DNA of 64,000 bases from Pseudomonas japonica (lineage in GTDB: Bacteria; Pseudomonadota; Gammaproteobacteria; Pseudomonadales; Pseudomonadaceae): positions 1 to 64,000 of the forward strand of contig NZ_FZOL01000001.1 of the NCBI RefSeq assembly GCF_900188455.1, given 5' to 3'. Positions 21,913-31,345 of the stretch are shown piece after piece. Every line of letters begins with the position of its first letter. Within the stretch, counting starts at the first letter, position 1. The position numbers were made by a program, and so were the translations under genes. The notes beneath the pieces are model-generated. The model made no database searches. It was given only the letters and a program-made list of their open reading frames with translations, and was not told the DNA's origin.

Positions 21913-21942
21913 AAAAAGGCGCCTTATGGGTGCCTTTTTTTT
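21913..21942 (+). terminator. Terminator-like hairpin between tRNA-Lys and the second tRNA-Pro
   Basis: AAAAAGGCGCC pairs with GGTGCCTTTTT (one G-T pair) and is followed by more Ts. It should stop most transcripts from the upstream tRNAs just before the next tRNA-Pro. Confidence 0.75.
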
Positions 21943-21944
21943 AC

Positions 21945-22021
21945 CGGGGTATAGCGCAGTCCGGTAGCGCGCCTGCTTTGGGAGCAGGATGTCAGGAGTT
22001 CGAATCCCCTTACCCCGACCA
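21945..22021 (+). tRNA. tRNA-Pro (TGG), copy 2
   Basis: All 77 bases are identical to the tRNA-Pro at 21689. It sits two bases behind a terminator-like hairpin and has no obvious promoter of its own, so it may depend on read-through. Confidence 0.95.
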
Positions 22022-22031
22022 TCTTCAGAAG

Positions 22032-22059
22032 AAGGGCACCTCACAAGGGTGCCCTTTTT
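22032..22059 (+). terminator. Terminator after the second tRNA-Pro
   Basis: AAGGGCACC pairs with GGTGCCCTT, followed by TTT, 10 bases after the tRNA end. Confidence 0.85.
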
Positions 22060-22269
22060 CGTTTGTGCCTCGATCTTTTTCTGTTGCGCTCTAGCCCCTG
22101 TTTTCACTAGGGTTGGCTGCGCAGGGATAGCACTTAGCCACAGCATTCTCCGGCCCGGGTCCATGACTCGCGCTTTCCCCTGCGCCAATAGCGGCCATGA
22201 CAGGCGGGGGAGCCTGCCCATGTCCGCTTCACCTTCGTTTCCCGACGAAATGATGCAGGAGCAATCGGC

Positions 22270-24294
22270 ATGACAGGACTTCACCGACACCGGCCATTCT
22301 GCCTGAGCGCACTGGCACTGATGTGCGCCGCCGCTACGGTCCAGGCGGACGAGCAGGCCAGGACGTTCAGCAACCCGCCTTCCATCCAGCAGCTTGCGCC
22401 GACCCTCAAGGAGGCTCGCGGCACCCTGTTGATGAAATCCACGGCGCCGGCCAATGCGGTGCTCAATCCGCACGCGGGTCATGAGCGGCTGCTGGACCTG
22501 ACCATCGAGTACACCAACAACTTCATCTACGATCCGGCCACCCAGCAGCAGGTGCCGGTCTATCTGCGCAGCTACCACGGTACCGACGTCGATCCGCGCA
22601 CCCCCTTCGTCGCGCCGACCATCGAGGTCACGCCGGGCGATACCGTGCGGATCAATCTCGACAACCGCCTGCCGACAGACCCGAGCTGCCAGGTCAGCGG
22701 CCTGCCGGTCAACACCCCGCATTGTTTCAACGGCACCAACCTGCATTCCCATGGGTTGTGGGTCAGCCCGACGGGCAACAGCGACAACGTGCTGCTGAAG
22801 ATCAAGCCACAGCAGAAATTCCAGTACGAATACAACATTCCCTCCGATCACCCGGCCGGTACGTTCTGGTACCACCCGCACCTGCATGGTTCCACCGCGT
22901 TGCAGGTGGGCAGCGGCATGGCCGGCGCCCTGATCATCCGCGGCGATCGCTTGCCGACTGACGCGTCCAACGGCGACATCGATACGCTGCTCAAGCCGAT
23001 TGCCGGTCAGGACTTCATCGAGCGCCTGCTGGTTCTGCAGCAGATCCCCTACGCCTGTGTCGGTGCCGCGGGTCATGGTCCGATCAAGAAGAAAAAGAAC
23101 GACAAGGGCGAGGACGTCGTCGACTGGAGCTGCAACAAGGGCGAGGTCGGTGTGGTGGAGTCCTACGACCAGTTCGGACCGGGTGACTGGGCAACCTCCG
23201 GCCGTTACACCAGCGTCAACGGCCAGGTGCAGCCGACCTTCGAAGCCCGTACCGGCGAAGTCCAGCGCTGGCGCGTCGTGCATGCCGGTGTTCGCGACAC
23301 CGTCAATCTGCGCTTCGTCAAACTCAAGGACAGTGCCGTCCAGCAGAGCATCAAGGGTGTGGCGGCGGCCAAGGCGGCGGACTTCATCGCACAGAACTGC
23401 AGCGGCACTGCGCTGCCCTATGAAGTGATCGCAGCCGACGGCCTGACCTACGCCAAGGCGCAGCACAAGGATCAACTGACCCTGCAACCGGGGTATCGCA
23501 ACGATCTGCTGGTGGCGTTCCCGGAAAAAGGCCGCTATTGCGTGCTTGACCTCGCCGAACCGCCTAGTGGTGGTGTGACCCAGCTCAGCAACGATCACCA
23601 GTTGCTCGGTTTCGTCGATGCCGAAGGCGGACAGCCGGTGACCAATCGCGACAACTACATCCGCGATACGCTGGTCGCCGCAGCGAAGGTGAACATGCCG
23701 GAAGGTAGCGTTCGCGACAAAGTGGTCGCTGATCTGCAGAAAGACATGTCGCTGGCCAGCTTCGTTCCCCACCGTACCATCGAGGACGGCGAGTTGGTCG
23801 GGGAAGAACAGCGTCTGGTGTTCAACATCTTCCAGAAGGACGGCCAGACCCAGTTCGCCGTGGGTACCACTGCCGACAATGCCGCGCCTTACGACCCGGC
23901 ACAGGTCCAGCGTGAGCTGAAACTGGGTGACACGCAGCGTTGGGTGCTGCAATCGGCGGTGGCCGGGCATCCGTTCCATATCCACGTCAACCCGTTCCAG
24001 ATCGAGAAGATCATCGGGCCGGACGGTACCGACCTGAGTGCGCCGGGCGCCAAGGACCCCGTGGATGGCGATACGCAGTACGCCGGTCTTCAGGGCGTGT
24101 GGAAGGACACCTTGTTCGTCAAACCGCTGAACAAGGACAGCAAAAAGTACTACACCGTCTACGTGAAGACCCGTTACCAGCGCTACATCGGTGAGTTCGT
24201 GCTGCACTGCCACATCCTTGACCACGAGGACCAGGGAATGATGCAGAACGTGCGGATTTCGCTGGATGGCAAGGCGGGTGACGCCCACCATTGA
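22270..24294 (+). CDS. Periplasmic multicopper oxidase (laccase-like)
   Basis: This 674-residue protein has a Sec signal peptide of about 26 residues ending V-Q-A. All four copper-ligand blocks are present: N-L-H-S-H-G (about 157), W-Y-H-P-H-L-H-G (about 200), H-P-F-H-I-H near 568 and V-L-H-C-H-I-L-D-H-E-D-Q-G-M-M near the C-terminus, with the Cys and Met of the type 1 site. It couples oxidation of an unknown substrate (metal ion or phenol) to reduction of oxygen. No copper-resistance neighbour is present, so substrate and regulation are open. The ribosome-binding site AGGAG lies 8 bases before ATG 22270. Confidence 0.88.
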   Translation: MTGLHRHRPFCLSALALMCAAATVQADEQARTFSNPPSIQQLAPTLKEARGTLLMKSTAPANAVLNPHAGHERLLDLTIEYTNNFIYDPATQQQVPVYLRSYHGTDVDPRTPFVAPTIEVTPGDTVRINLDNRLPTDPSCQVSGLPVNTPHCFNGTNLHSHGLWVSPTGNSDNVLLKIKPQQKFQYEYNIPSDHPAGTFWYHPHLHGSTALQVGSGMAGALIIRGDRLPTDASNGDIDTLLKPIAGQDFIERLLVLQQIPYACVGAAGHGPIKKKKNDKGEDVVDWSCNKGEVGVVESYDQFGPGDWATSGRYTSVNGQVQPTFEARTGEVQRWRVVHAGVRDTVNLRFVKLKDSAVQQSIKGVAAAKAADFIAQNCSGTALPYEVIAADGLTYAKAQHKDQLTLQPGYRNDLLVAFPEKGRYCVLDLAEPPSGGVTQLSNDHQLLGFVDAEGGQPVTNRDNYIRDTLVAAAKVNMPEGSVRDKVVADLQKDMSLASFVPHRTIEDGELVGEEQRLVFNIFQKDGQTQFAVGTTADNAAPYDPAQVQRELKLGDTQRWVLQSAVAGHPFHIHVNPFQIEKIIGPDGTDLSAPGAKDPVDGDTQYAGLQGVWKDTLFVKPLNKDSKKYYTVYVKTRYQRYIGEFVLHCHILDHEDQGMMQNVRISLDGKAGDAHH

Positions 24295-24302
24295 TACAAG
24301 CA

Positions 24303-24327
24303 GTCGGGGCCGCACAGCGGCCCCGAC
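24303..24327. terminator. Shared terminator between the convergent oxidase and ndh genes
   Basis: A perfect 11-bp GC-rich stem (GTCGGGGCCGC / GCGGCCCCGAC) with a 3-base loop in a 42-base gap between two convergent stop codons. Confidence 0.75.
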
Positions 24328-24336
24328 CGGTTTACA

Positions 24337-25632
24337 TCAATGCAGTTTCAGGCGTGGTTCCGTGCCACGTCCGATGCGGCTGCCGATCATCAGCATCAGG
24401 GTGCGGAAGGTGCCATACAACGCCATCTGGTGCATGCGGTACAGCGACACGTAGAACATCCGCGCCATCCAGCCTTCGAGCATGACACTGCCGGTCAGGT
24501 TGCCCATCAGGTTGCCCACCGCCGAGAAGCGCGACAGCGAAACCAGCGAGCCGTAATCACGGTAGGCGTAGCTTGCCAGTGGCTTGCCTTCCAGACGCGC
24601 CTTGAGGCTCTTCGCCAGCAGCGAAGCCTGCTGGTGCGCGGCCTGGGCCCGGGGTGGCACGTTGCGGTCGGTGCCCGGTTGCGGGCAGGCAGCGCAGTCA
24701 CCGAAGGCGAAAATATTGTCGTCCAGAGTGGTCTGCAGTGTAGGACGTACCACCAGCTGGTTGATTCTGTTGGTTTCCAGCCCGTCGATATCCTTGAGGA
24801 ATGCTGGCGCCCGAATACCCGCGGCCCAGACCTTCAGACCAGCCTCGATGACATCGCCGTTGGCGGTCTTCAGGCTGTCGGCGGAGACTTCACTGACCGC
24901 CGCGTTGGTCATCACCTTCACCCCGAGTTTCTCCAGGGTCTTGTGTACCGGCACGCTGATACGCTCCGGCAGCGCTGGCAGGACCCGCGGACCCGCCTCG
25001 ATGAGGGTGATGTGCATGTCTTCCGGTTTGATCCGGTCCAGACCGTAGGCCGCCAGTTCATGGGCCGCGTGATGCAGTTCGGCGGCCAGTTCGACACCGG
25101 TGGCACCGGCGCCGACGATGGCGACGCTGATCTTTTCCTTGGCCTGGTCGCCGGCATGGGCGCGCAGGTAGTGGTTGAGCAGTTGCTGGTGGAAGCGCTC
25201 GGCCTGCTTGCGGGTGTCGAGGAACAGGCAGTGCTGCGCCGCGCCCAGGGTGCCGAAGTCGTTGGTGTTGCTGCCGACGGCGATGACCAGGGTGTCGTAG
25301 CCCAGGGTGCGCGCGGGCAGCAGCTCACGGCCCTCTTCGTCGAGGGTGGCGGCCAGTTGGATCTGCTTGCCGGCGCGGTCCAGGCCGCTCATGCGGCCGA
25401 GCTGGAACTGGAAGTGATTCCACTTGGCCTGGGCGACGTAGTTCAGCTCGTCTTCCGAGGAGTTCAGCGAGCCGGCGGCCACTTCGTGCAGCAGGGGTTT
25501 CCAGATATGGGTCAGGTTGGCGTCGACCAGGGTGATCTCGGCGCTGCCCTTCTTACCCAGGGTCTTGCCCAGGCGGGTCGCCAGTTCCAGGCCGCCGGCG
25601 CCGCCGCCGACAATCACGATACGGTGAGTCAT
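24337..25632 (-). CDS. ndh: Type II NADH dehydrogenase (NDH-2)
   Basis: This 431-residue flavoprotein has an FAD fold at the very N-terminus (I-V-I-V-G-G-G-A-G-G-L-E-L) and an NADH fold near residue 170 (V-A-I-V-G-A-G-A-T-G-V-E-L-A). A Y-D-T-L-V-I-A-V-G-S block and a C-terminal amphipathic region for membrane attachment are also present. It passes electrons from NADH to quinone without pumping protons. The small membrane-protein gene just upstream (25717-25890) is its usual neighbour in Pseudomonas. Confidence 0.93.
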   Translation of the reverse strand: MTHRIVIVGGGAGGLELATRLGKTLGKKGSAEITLVDANLTHIWKPLLHEVAAGSLNSSEDELNYVAQAKWNHFQFQLGRMSGLDRAGKQIQLAATLDEEGRELLPARTLGYDTLVIAVGSNTNDFGTLGAAQHCLFLDTRKQAERFHQQLLNHYLRAHAGDQAKEKISVAIVGAGATGVELAAELHHAAHELAAYGLDRIKPEDMHITLIEAGPRVLPALPERISVPVHKTLEKLGVKVMTNAAVSEVSADSLKTANGDVIEAGLKVWAAGIRAPAFLKDIDGLETNRINQLVVRPTLQTTLDDNIFAFGDCAACPQPGTDRNVPPRAQAAHQQASLLAKSLKARLEGKPLASYAYRDYGSLVSLSRFSAVGNLMGNLTGSVMLEGWMARMFYVSLYRMHQMALYGTFRTLMLMIGSRIGRGTEPRLKLH

Positions 25633-25716
25633 GGGGATATCTCATAAGGTTTACGGAATTCGGGTCCTGAGTGGCCGGCCGCGCGGGGCGGGCGGAGCGG
25701 GCGAGCGCGAGGCAGC

Positions 25717-25890
25717 TCATAGCACCAACATACTCAGGAGGCGGCTCAACAGGCCCAGACCTATGGTCACGCCGACCACCAGAGCGAGGAGCAGCCATGG
25801 CCGGAAAGGCCTGCGCTCGACTCGATGGTGGGGGGCTTGCAGGTACTGGTCGACACGTCGCTGGTCTTCGGGGGTCAGGCGGCTGGTCAT
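25717..25890 (-). CDS. Small membrane protein, DUF3094-like
   Basis: This 57-residue protein begins MTSRLTPEDQRRVDQYLQAP and ends with one transmembrane segment (WLLLALVVGVTIGLGLLSRL). The L-T-P-E-D-Q-x-R-V-D-x-Y-L opening is what I associate with the DUF3094 family, found next to ndh in Pseudomonas. Codon use is that of the chromosome. It is read in the same direction as ndh, 84 bases upstream. Function is unknown; a link to the respiratory membrane is a guess from position. Confidence 0.75.
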   Translation of the reverse strand: MTSRLTPEDQRRVDQYLQAPHHRVERRPFRPWLLLALVVGVTIGLGLLSRLLSMLVL

Positions 25891-26067
25891 GGTGGCCTCG
25901 GCAAGTAGACGCTTGTGACTGTGGGAAAGCTACAGCGTTCACTGTAGCCGTTTGCCACTGGCGTACCTGCCGGCAAATGCCTGGTTCAATCACGAATGAT
26001 TGCGCTTTTTATCACCGCTGGGGGATTTATGCCATCCCGCGTTGGCAGGACGGCAGCGAGCGCGGGG

Positions 26068-26697
26068 TCAGAGGCTGATGCCCACGTCGAAGACGATGCT
26101 GCGCCCCAGATTGCTGCGCAGAAACTCCGGCGCATCGGGGTGGGCGAAGATGACCCGGGCAAAGGTCGGTCCGACCAGCGACAGCGATCTCCAGCCCTGG
26201 CGCAGATACTCGGTGGGTGGCGGGAAGTGACTGTTCAGATCCAGCGTTTCCCTTTTCAGACTGGCGAAGGCAATGATGTCCAGCTCTCCCAGGTCCAGCC
26301 CACGTTCCCGGTAGTTGTGCGCCTTCTTGCGCAAGGTCGGCGCCAGGCGCTGCAACAGTTCCGGCGCGCCGATGCGCCGCGGACGCGCCTCGCGCCTGAC
26401 CAGTTGCGCCAGGGAAAACGCACTGCGCCGCCGCTGCAGTTCCTCGCGCCATTCGTCGTTCAGGCGGCGCCCTTCGTCCAGCACGAAAAACACCTCGAAC
26501 GCCGCGTCGCGAAACAGTACGTCCGGCGGCTCCTGCCCGGCGGCGGTGAAGTCCTCGCTGTGGTAGGGAATGTTCAAGCCTTGCAGCAGGCGCTGGCAAA
26601 CCCAACGCTCGCGCTCCCATTTGCGGGCATTGGACAGGAACGCATTGGCTTGTTCGGCCTGAATCGTGAGCAGGCGCAGGTAGTCTGAGTCGTCCAT
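26068..26697 (-). CDS. Conserved hypothetical protein, DUF1780-like
   Basis: This 209-residue soluble protein starts MDDSDYLRLLTIQAEQANAF. I recognise it as the conserved DUF1780 protein of this locus, whose fold has been compared to restriction-like nucleases; this is from memory. The P-P-D-V-L-F segment followed by F-E-V-F-F-V-L-D could be such a core. ATG 26697 fits better than an in-frame codon seven residues upstream. It is divergent from the ECF-like permease gene. Role unknown. Confidence 0.75.
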   Translation of the reverse strand: MDDSDYLRLLTIQAEQANAFLSNARKWERERWVCQRLLQGLNIPYHSEDFTAAGQEPPDVLFRDAAFEVFFVLDEGRRLNDEWREELQRRRSAFSLAQLVRREARPRRIGAPELLQRLAPTLRKKAHNYRERGLDLGELDIIAFASLKRETLDLNSHFPPPTEYLRQGWRSLSLVGPTFARVIFAHPDAPEFLRSNLGRSIVFDVGISL

Positions 26698-26836
26698 GGG
26701 AACAAGCTTAGCGCTCAATCATTACATTCGGGGAGCAAGTGGCTGATTCTGGTCGACTTTGCTTGCGCCAGCGCAGGGCGGGCTGGTGGACGGGGTGTAG
26801 ACTGCAGGGATTCCTCGTGAAGAAGGATTACCTGTC

Positions 26837-27520
26837 GTGATTGCCGCGCACCTGTTGTCGGATCTCAGCCTGACCCTTGGCTGGCTGCTCTTCGTGCCGC
26901 TGCTGGCGTGGGCGGCGGCGCGCGCGCCCTGGGTCGAACTGTGCACCGACAGTCGGCGTCAGCACCTGTTCTTCGGCACCGTATTCGCGTTGTTCGCGCT
27001 ATGGCTGGTAAGGCGGGAGTTCGATACGGGGGTGTCGTTCCACTTCATTGGCATGACCGCCGTGACCCTGTTGCTGGACTGGCCGCTGGCGGTGCTCGGT
27101 GCGGGGCTTGCGCAACTCGGCCTGATCGCCCTCGGTCGCCAGGACCTTGCCGCCATGGGGGTCAATGGCGTGCTGCTGATCGGCCTGCCGGTGCTGGTCA
27201 CCGAATGCTGCGCGATCCTCGTCGAGCGGGCGCAGCCGCGCAATCTGTTCGTGTATATCTTCTGTTCGGGCTTCTTTGCCGCGGCGCTGTCGGCATTGCT
27301 GTGCCTGCTGGCGAGCCTGGGCGTGCTGTGGCTGGACGGGCGTTTCGCCATGCCGGTCTGGCTGGAGGACTTCATCGGCTATCTGTGGCTGATCATCTTT
27401 CCCGAGGCCTTCATCAACGGCATGGTGGTCAGCGCGCTGGTGGTGTTCTGTCCGGAATGGCTGGAGACCTTCAACAGGACCCGCTATCTGCAGGCCCCGT
27501 GGAAAGACGACGAGCGTTAA
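26837..27520 (+). CDS. CbiM-like energy-coupling factor membrane protein
   Basis: This 227-residue protein with about six membrane segments starts with GTG at 26837 ([15 protein letters not shown]) and resembles the substrate-binding permease family of cobalt/nickel ECF transporters. No ATPase (CbiO) or CbiQ gene lies beside it, so transport substrate and mode are uncertain. Its last four bases overlap the convergent yacG stop. Confidence 0.72.
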   Translation: MIAAHLLSDLSLTLGWLLFVPLLAWAAARAPWVELCTDSRRQHLFFGTVFALFALWLVRREFDTGVSFHFIGMTAVTLLLDWPLAVLGAGLAQLGLIALGRQDLAAMGVNGVLLIGLPVLVTECCAILVERAQPRNLFVYIFCSGFFAAALSALLCLLASLGVLWLDGRFAMPVWLEDFIGYLWLIIFPEAFINGMVVSALVVFCPEWLETFNRTRYLQAPWKDDER

Positions 27521-27723
27521 TGCGGCTCGCGCGGGATGAGTTCGCCGGAGAACAGTTCGTCTTCGGCATCCGGGGCGACCGGGATCTTGTGCTCCTCGGC
27601 GGCCCAGGCGCCAAGGTCGATCAGTTTGCAGCGATCGGAGCAGAACGGCCGCCAGGTGCTGGCGCTGGTCCATTCGACGGGGGCGCCGCAGGTTGGGCAA
27701 TCAACGGTAACGGGCTGGCTCAT
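27517..27723 (-). CDS. yacG: DNA gyrase inhibitor / zinc-ribbon protein YacG
   Basis: This 68-residue protein has the four-Cys zinc site C-P-T-C-G...[14 protein letters not shown] of YacG. YacG binds GyrB and inhibits gyrase in E. coli. Its start codon overlaps the coaE stop (ATGA), so it is coupled to the pilC-pilD-coaE operon as in other Pseudomonas genomes. Confidence 0.95.
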   Translation of the reverse strand: MSQPVTVDCPTCGAPVEWTSASTWRPFCSDRCKLIDLGAWAAEEHKIPVAPDAEDELFSGELIPREPH

Positions 27724-28343
27724 TCGCGGCCTCCTCGCAAAGTCAGGTAGAAGTTGTGCAGGCGTTCGACCTCGCTGTGCAGCCAGGCGATATCGCGATC
27801 GTTGACCAGCACATCGTCGGCATGGCGCAGACGCTCTTCGCGACTGGCCTGAGCCTTGAGGATGGCCTGGACTTGTTCGGGGTCGGTCTGGTCGCGCAGC
27901 AGGGTGCGCTCGATCTGCAGGCTCTGCGGCGCATCGATCACCAGCAGGCGGTCGGTGCGTTGATACTGACCGGACTCGATCATCAAGGGCGAGACGAACA
28001 CCGCGTAGGGCGACTCGGCCTTGGCCAGATAGCTGAAGATCTCCTGGCCGATCAGCGGGTGCAGCAGCGCCTCGACCCAGCGGCGTTGCTCCGCGTCGGC
28101 GAAGATCAGCGCGCGCAGGGCGGCGCGGTTCAACTGGCCGTCATCCAGCAGCACACCGGGACCGAAGCGCTCGACGATACTGGCAAGGGCCGGGCGGCCG
28201 GGCTCGACCACCCAGCGTGCGGCCTGATCGGCGTCCACCAGGTGCACACCCAGTTCGACGAAGCGTTGCGCGGCAGCGCTCTTGCCGCTGCCGATGCCTC
28301 CGGTGAGGCCGAGAATCCAGGGGGTGAAAGCAGGCGTTGTCAT
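27720..28343 (-). CDS. coaE: Dephospho-CoA kinase
   Basis: This 207-residue P-loop kinase has [11 protein letters not shown] at residues 12-22, then D-A-D-Q-A-A-R and the [10 protein letters not shown] lid. It phosphorylates dephospho-CoA in the last step of coenzyme A synthesis. It overlaps pilD upstream and yacG downstream by four bases each; this link of a housekeeping kinase to pilus genes is conserved in Gammaproteobacteria. Confidence 0.97.
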   Translation of the reverse strand: MTTPAFTPWILGLTGGIGSGKSAAAQRFVELGVHLVDADQAARWVVEPGRPALASIVERFGPGVLLDDGQLNRAALRALIFADAEQRRWVEALLHPLIGQEIFSYLAKAESPYAVFVSPLMIESGQYQRTDRLLVIDAPQSLQIERTLLRDQTDPEQVQAILKAQASREERLRHADDVLVNDRDIAWLHSEVERLHNFYLTLRGGRE

Positions 28344-29212
28344 CAGGATCCAGCGAAATGCAGATAGGAAGTGGGTATTTGACCACCCCAGAGCAGCGCG
28401 ATCCAGCCCGTGAGCGCCAGATAGGGACCGAAGGGAATCGGCGTACTGGTCTGTTTGCCGCTGACGCGCAGCAGGATCAGGCCGACGATGGCGCCGAGCA
28501 GCGAACTGAACAGCAGGGTGAACGGCAGAATCTGCCAGCCACCCCAGGCGCCGAGCATCGCCAGCAGCTTGAAGTCGCCATGGCCCATACCGTCCTTGCC
28601 GGTGACCAGGCGAAACAGCCAGTACACCGACCACAGGATCAGATAGCCGCCGACCGCGCCCCACAAGGCCTGGTCCAGCGGCACGAAGAGCCCGAAGGCA
28701 TTGACGATCAGGCCCAGCCACAGCAAGGGCAGGACCAGCGCATCGGGTAGCAGTTGATGGTCGATATCGATCAGGCTCAGGGCCAGCAGTCCCCAGCTCA
28801 ACAGCATGAACCCCGCCGCGCTGGCGCTGACCCCGAAGTGCCAGGCGGCGAACAGCGCCGCGCCGGCACCGGCCAGTTCCACCAGCGGATAGCGCGGGCT
28901 GATGCGCGTCCGGCAATGGCCGCAGCGTCCGCGCAGCAGCAGGTAGCTGAGCAGCGGGATATTGTCTCGCGGGCGGATGGGATGCCGGCAATGCGGACAA
29001 TGGGACGACGGCAGAAAAAGATCGAAGCGCCCCTCCGCGGGTTGCTCCGGCAATGCCAGGACTTCGCGGGCCTCCTCTTGCCAGCGGCGCTGCATCATCA
29101 AGGGCAGGCGGTGCACCAGCACATTGAGGAAACTGCCGACGAGCAGGCCCAGGAGCAGGGCGCTGCCAAGGTAGATCGACGGCTGGCTGGCAAAAAGATC
29201 CCACAGGCTCAT
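28343..29212 (-). CDS. pilD: Prepilin leader peptidase / N-methyltransferase
   Basis: This 289-residue inner-membrane enzyme cuts prepilin leaders after Gly and methylates the new N-terminus. The N-terminal cytoplasmic loop has two C-x2-C pairs (C-P-H-C and C-G-H-C). The two catalytic Asp motifs are [10 protein letters not shown] and G-H-G-D-F-K-L. It would process the six prepilin-like proteins encoded in this window. Start ATG 29212 lies 3 bases after the pilC stop. Confidence 0.97.
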   Translation of the reverse strand: MSLWDLFASQPSIYLGSALLLGLLVGSFLNVLVHRLPLMMQRRWQEEAREVLALPEQPAEGRFDLFLPSSHCPHCRHPIRPRDNIPLLSYLLLRGRCGHCRTRISPRYPLVELAGAGAALFAAWHFGVSASAAGFMLLSWGLLALSLIDIDHQLLPDALVLPLLWLGLIVNAFGLFVPLDQALWGAVGGYLILWSVYWLFRLVTGKDGMGHGDFKLLAMLGAWGGWQILPFTLLFSSLLGAIVGLILLRVSGKQTSTPIPFGPYLALTGWIALLWGGQIPTSYLHFAGS

Positions 29213-29214
29213 GG

Positions 29215-30420
29215 TCAGATCACATCCCCCAACTGGAAGATCGGCAGATACATGGCGATCACCAGGCTGCCGACCAGCAGGCCGAGCACCAGCACGATGA
29301 CCGGTTCGAGCAGGCTGGCCAGGTTTTCCATCAACTGGTCGATGGCCTGTTCGTGGTGGTTGGCGATGCGATTGAGCATATCGTCGAGCGTGCCGGATGT
29401 CTCGCCGATGCCGCACATCTGCACGCAGAGATTGGGAAACAGCGGATTGGCGCGCATCGCCGTGCTCAATGCCAGGCCGTTGCCGAGATCCTGGCGCAGG
29501 CGGCGTATGGCCTGTTCGTACAGGGCATCGCCGCAGGCCCTGGCCACCGGCAGCAGAGCTTCCGCGAGGGGAATGCCGGCGGCGAAGCAGGTATGCAGGG
29601 TACGGGCGAAACGGGCCATCGCCGCATGCCGCAACAGCGTGCCCATCACCGGCAGGCGGTGGCCCAGGCGCAGCAGCCAGAGATGAAACAGGGGATTGTG
29701 GCGAAAGGCCTGGCGTACCCCCATGGCCGCCAGCAGCAGACTCAGGCTCAGGGCGAGCACATGTGCCGACAGCCAGTCCGCCAGGCCGATGACCATTCGG
29801 GTGAAGGCCGGCAGCTCCGAGCCCATTCCGGCGAACAGCACCTCGAATTGCGGCACCACCTGCAACAGGAGCAGGCTCGAGACGCCCAGCCCGACCATCA
29901 GCACCAGCAACGGATAGATCATTGCCTTGCGCATGCGTGCGCGCAGGGTGGCGCGTTTTTCCTGATAGGTCGCCAGTTGGTCGAGCAGTGTGTCCAGGCG
30001 CCCGGAGGCTTCGCCCACCGCGACCAGATTGCAGTACAGCGTGTCGAAGTAGCGCGGATGCTTGCGCAGTGCCTCGGCCAGGCTGTTGCCGGCGCTGATA
30101 TCGCGCTTGAGGGCGTCGAGCAGGTGGAGCATCCGCGGGTGGCGGCTGCCGTCGGCGATGATGTCGAGGCCGTGGAGCAGGGGAATGCCAGCCTGGAACA
30201 GGGTGGCGAGATGGCGGCTGAGTTGAGTGAGCTGCGCCGCGTTGATGTCCCGCGACAGCTTGAGCGCCGCGAGCCGTCGCGAATGGCGGATGCGGGTGGT
30301 GCGGATACCGCGTTTGTGCAGCATGGCCTTGACCAGCGCCGGGCTTTGCCCGTCACTGCGGCCGCTGACCCGGGCGCCGTTACGGTCGACTCCCTGCCAG
30401 CTGTAGGTTCTGGTTTTCAT
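29215..30420 (-). CDS. pilC: Type IV pilus inner-membrane platform protein PilC
   Basis: This 401-residue T2SSF-family protein has two homologous cytoplasmic domains, each with the F-x-x-x-G-I-P-L motif (F-Q-A-G-I-P-L-L near 80 and F-A-A-G-I-P-L-A near 280), and three membrane helices. It couples the assembly ATPase to pilin addition. ATG 30420 gives the usual N-terminus with W-x-G-V-D-R-N-G. Normally pilB, the extension ATPase gene, lies between pilA and pilC; here only 212 non-coding bases separate pilC from divergent pilA. Confidence 0.95.
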   Translation of the reverse strand: MKTRTYSWQGVDRNGARVSGRSDGQSPALVKAMLHKRGIRTTRIRHSRRLAALKLSRDINAAQLTQLSRHLATLFQAGIPLLHGLDIIADGSRHPRMLHLLDALKRDISAGNSLAEALRKHPRYFDTLYCNLVAVGEASGRLDTLLDQLATYQEKRATLRARMRKAMIYPLLVLMVGLGVSSLLLLQVVPQFEVLFAGMGSELPAFTRMVIGLADWLSAHVLALSLSLLLAAMGVRQAFRHNPLFHLWLLRLGHRLPVMGTLLRHAAMARFARTLHTCFAAGIPLAEALLPVARACGDALYEQAIRRLRQDLGNGLALSTAMRANPLFPNLCVQMCGIGETSGTLDDMLNRIANHHEQAIDQLMENLASLLEPVIVLVLGLLVGSLVIAMYLPIFQLGDVI

Positions 30421-30632
30421 GATGGTGGCGACGTCCTTGTTGCGATTGGGCAAGCACAATTTCCGTTACAGCTCCAGCCGGCAGCGTTGCCTGGCCCGCA
30501 CTAGAGTAGACGAGCCATCCCGCCTGACCCGGTTCAGCGAGGTGACAAAAGATGTCGGTTCGGGCCTACTGGCGCGCCTGTCGGTATCACCGGCCGAAAT
30601 GACTTGCGCAATCGTGAAACGGGAGTACGCCC

Positions 30633-31049
30633 ATGCGGGTGCAACGCGGTATTACTTTGATCGAACTGATGATCGTGGTGGCCATCATTGGCCTGCTGCT
30701 GACCATCGCCTTGCCTCTCTACACCGACCATCAGGCGCGGACCAAGACCACCGCCGGCCTGGCCGAGATCAGTGCGTTGAAGAGCGCTTTCGAAATCCGT
30801 CTCGGCCAGGGCCAGGACATCACCAGCGCCACCCAGCTTGGCGGCCAGGAGAGCACCGCCAACTGCACCATCAGCGCCTCGGCGGTGGCTGCCAGCGGCA
30901 CCGGCAGTCTCGTTTGCACCCTGCGAGATGCCCCGGCCCCGGTGCAGGGCAAGTCCCTCACCCTGAACCGTTCCGCCACGGGCTGGGCCTGCAGCACCGA
31001 CGCCAGCGCCGACCACACGCCCAAGGGCTGCACCAGCACGGCCCAATAG
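30633..31049 (+). CDS. pilA: Type IV major pilin PilA
   Basis: This 138-residue prepilin has leader MRVQRG and mature start [20 protein letters not shown], with Glu5 present but Ile instead of Phe at position 1. Four cysteines lie in the C-terminal half (T-A-N-C, L-V-C-T, W-A-C-S, K-G-C-T), the last pair fitting the usual C-terminal disulfide loop. GGGAG lies 9 bases before ATG 30633. The gene is divergent from pilC. It sits beside tRNA-Thr, a known variable site in pseudomonads. Confidence 0.93.
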   Translation: MRVQRGITLIELMIVVAIIGLLLTIALPLYTDHQARTKTTAGLAEISALKSAFEIRLGQGQDITSATQLGGQESTANCTISASAVAASGTGSLVCTLRDAPAPVQGKSLTLNRSATGWACSTDASADHTPKGCTSTAQ

Positions 31050-31105
31050 TCTTTATGAAACAGTCAATTGCGTAAGCGTGTCGGCAGTGATAGCGTTGTC
31101 ACCAC

Positions 31106-31181
31106 GCCGGTGTAGCTCAGTCGGTAGAGCAGCGCACTCGTAACGCGAAGGTCGCAGGTTCGATTCCTGTCTCCGGCACCA
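31106..31181 (+). tRNA. tRNA-Thr (CGT), island attachment site
   Basis: A 76-base tRNA with anticodon CGT in loop CTCGTAA, T-loop GGTTCGATT and encoded CCA. Two stem positions do not pair: T6-T67 in the acceptor arm and A31-C39 in the anticodon arm. An integrase gene follows 165 bases downstream, and the 3' 15 bases recur imperfectly at 42526, so this is the presumed attL. Confidence 0.93.
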
Positions 31182-31225
31182 CATCCAGCTCCACTGCATT
31201 CCGCTGAATGCTTTGGAAGCCCTTT

Positions 31226-31249
31226 AAACCGGCCTTATGGCCGGTTTTT
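31226..31249 (+). terminator. Terminator between tRNA-Thr and the integrase
   Basis: AAACCGGCC / GGCCGGTTT with a TTAT loop and a T run. It now ends the tRNA-Thr transcript and belongs to the island side of the junction. Confidence 0.85.
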
Positions 31250-31345
31250 CGTTTCCACGACCCTCCGTCGGGAACCAACAAAATCCCCAATAACCGGGGG
31301 TATTTTTGGGGTACAGCGTCTTTCCTGAATGGAGAACGTACCCCT

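Noticed and set aside
21877..24315. An 812-codon minus-strand frame opposite the multicopper oxidase
   Set aside because: It runs through a tRNA gene and two terminators and shadows a clear oxidase.
30421..30632. Sigma-54 promoter for pilA
   Set aside because: A TTGC near 30600 has no GG at the required 10-base distance to its GC, so the -24/-12 pair is not there.
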